Shown: piece after piece, positions 54,512 to 54,627 of the stretch
How the letters are laid out: every line of letters starts with the position of its first letter
Numbering within the stretch: position 1 is the first letter of the stretch
Assembly: GCA_964513465.1 (NCBI GenBank)
Contig: CAZEMR010000014.1
Span: forward strand, 1 to 54,627
Direction: 5' to 3'
Length of the DNA: 54,627 nt
Source of the DNA: CAZEMR01 sp964513465
GTDB lineage: Bacteria; Bacteroidota; Ignavibacteria; Kapaibacteriales; UBA2268
The notes under the pieces: model-generated
Told to the model about the DNA's origin: nothing
What the model saw: only the letters and a program-made list of their open reading frames with translations
Databases searched by the model: none
Program-made: the position numbers and the translations under genes

Positions 54512-54607
54512 ATGAACCCCAACTACCCACAATGGCTGGATCGCGGGGAATATGCCTTCGCCGGCCACCACCCGCAGGAGGAGGCGCTTGCCGTCTTCTG
54601 CATTTGA
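54512..54607 (+). CDS. Possible broken start of a dehalogenase-type hydrolase
   Basis: 31 codons before a TGA. The start NPNYPQWLDRGEYAFAGHH matches the N-terminus of haloalkane-dehalogenase-like alpha/beta hydrolases (NYPxWLDRxEYPF). After that the frame fails; a shift of frame gives a family-like stretch only weakly. It may be a frameshifted or decayed gene continuing past the right edge, so no function is claimed. Confidence 0.3.
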   Translation: MNPNYPQWLDRGEYAFAGHHPQEEALAVFCI

Positions 54608-54627
54608 TGGCCGCCGAAAGCGAGAGC

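Overview
The window reads as ordinary chromosome from a member of the Bacteroidota/Chlorobiota superphylum, most like the Ignavibacteria or Kapaibacteria branch. The grounds are a PorU-PorV pair of the type IX secretion system (T9SS), proteins ending in T9SS C-terminal sorting domains, a Bacteroidota-type OmpL-like porin, an OprO/OprP porin, and promoters of the Bacteroidota pattern TTTG-N19/20-TAnnTTTG upstream of ppdK, the tRNA-Gly gene and (weaker) the ftsQ and lpd regions. The genus cannot be named from the sequence alone.

Layout. 1-450: the end of an array of palindromic repeats and a tRNA-Ser. 617-2592: a porin and an atypical short-chain dehydrogenase. 2984-6474: ftsQ-ftsA-ftsZ, a fragment of the division cluster without the usual mur genes. 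6640-12150: uvrC, a maltosyltransferase-type GH13 protein, a small membrane protein and an OprP-like porin, met head-on by a lytic transglycosylase. 13457-16252: pyruvate phosphate dikinase. 16317-18983: a 1277-base perfect tandem duplication carrying an FkbM-type methyltransferase gene, with inverted-repeat interspersed elements at its edges. 19247-23140: cheW and a giant poly-HAMP chemoreceptor. 23326-25942: a frameshifted carbamoyltransferase and an alpha/beta hydrolase. 25953-32543, all on the minus strand: an EamA transporter, an L,D-transpeptidase lipoprotein, an M29 aminopeptidase, an MFS transporter, PepD and a PqqD-like protein. 32917-35247: lpd, lipB and tRNA-Gly. 35558-40811: porU and porV. 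40889-49106: an M19 dipeptidase, a DUF3108 protein, a DNA methyltransferase fused to an SNase-like domain, LolA, a D-threonine-aldolase-like enzyme, a lipoprotein, pdxB, panB and a small heme-motif lipoprotein. 49236-54323: a lipoprotein, a T9SS cargo protein made of repeats, and guaA. The right edge holds low-complexity AT-rich sequence and a short broken reading frame.

Functionally, the envelope theme dominates: two porins, PorU/PorV and a likely T9SS cargo, LolA, a lytic transglycosylase, an L,D-transpeptidase and at least four lipoproteins. Lpd and LipB belong together in lipoyl-dependent metabolism. Peptide turnover is served by PepD, M29 and M19 enzymes. No prophage, transposase or CRISPR array was seen. 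The most unusual items are the tandem duplication with a readable crossover signature, the methyltransferase-SNase fusion, the poly-HAMP receptor, the GH13 protein with two substituted signature residues, and two genes whose family-like coding sequence continues upstream of the first ATG with no standard start codon.
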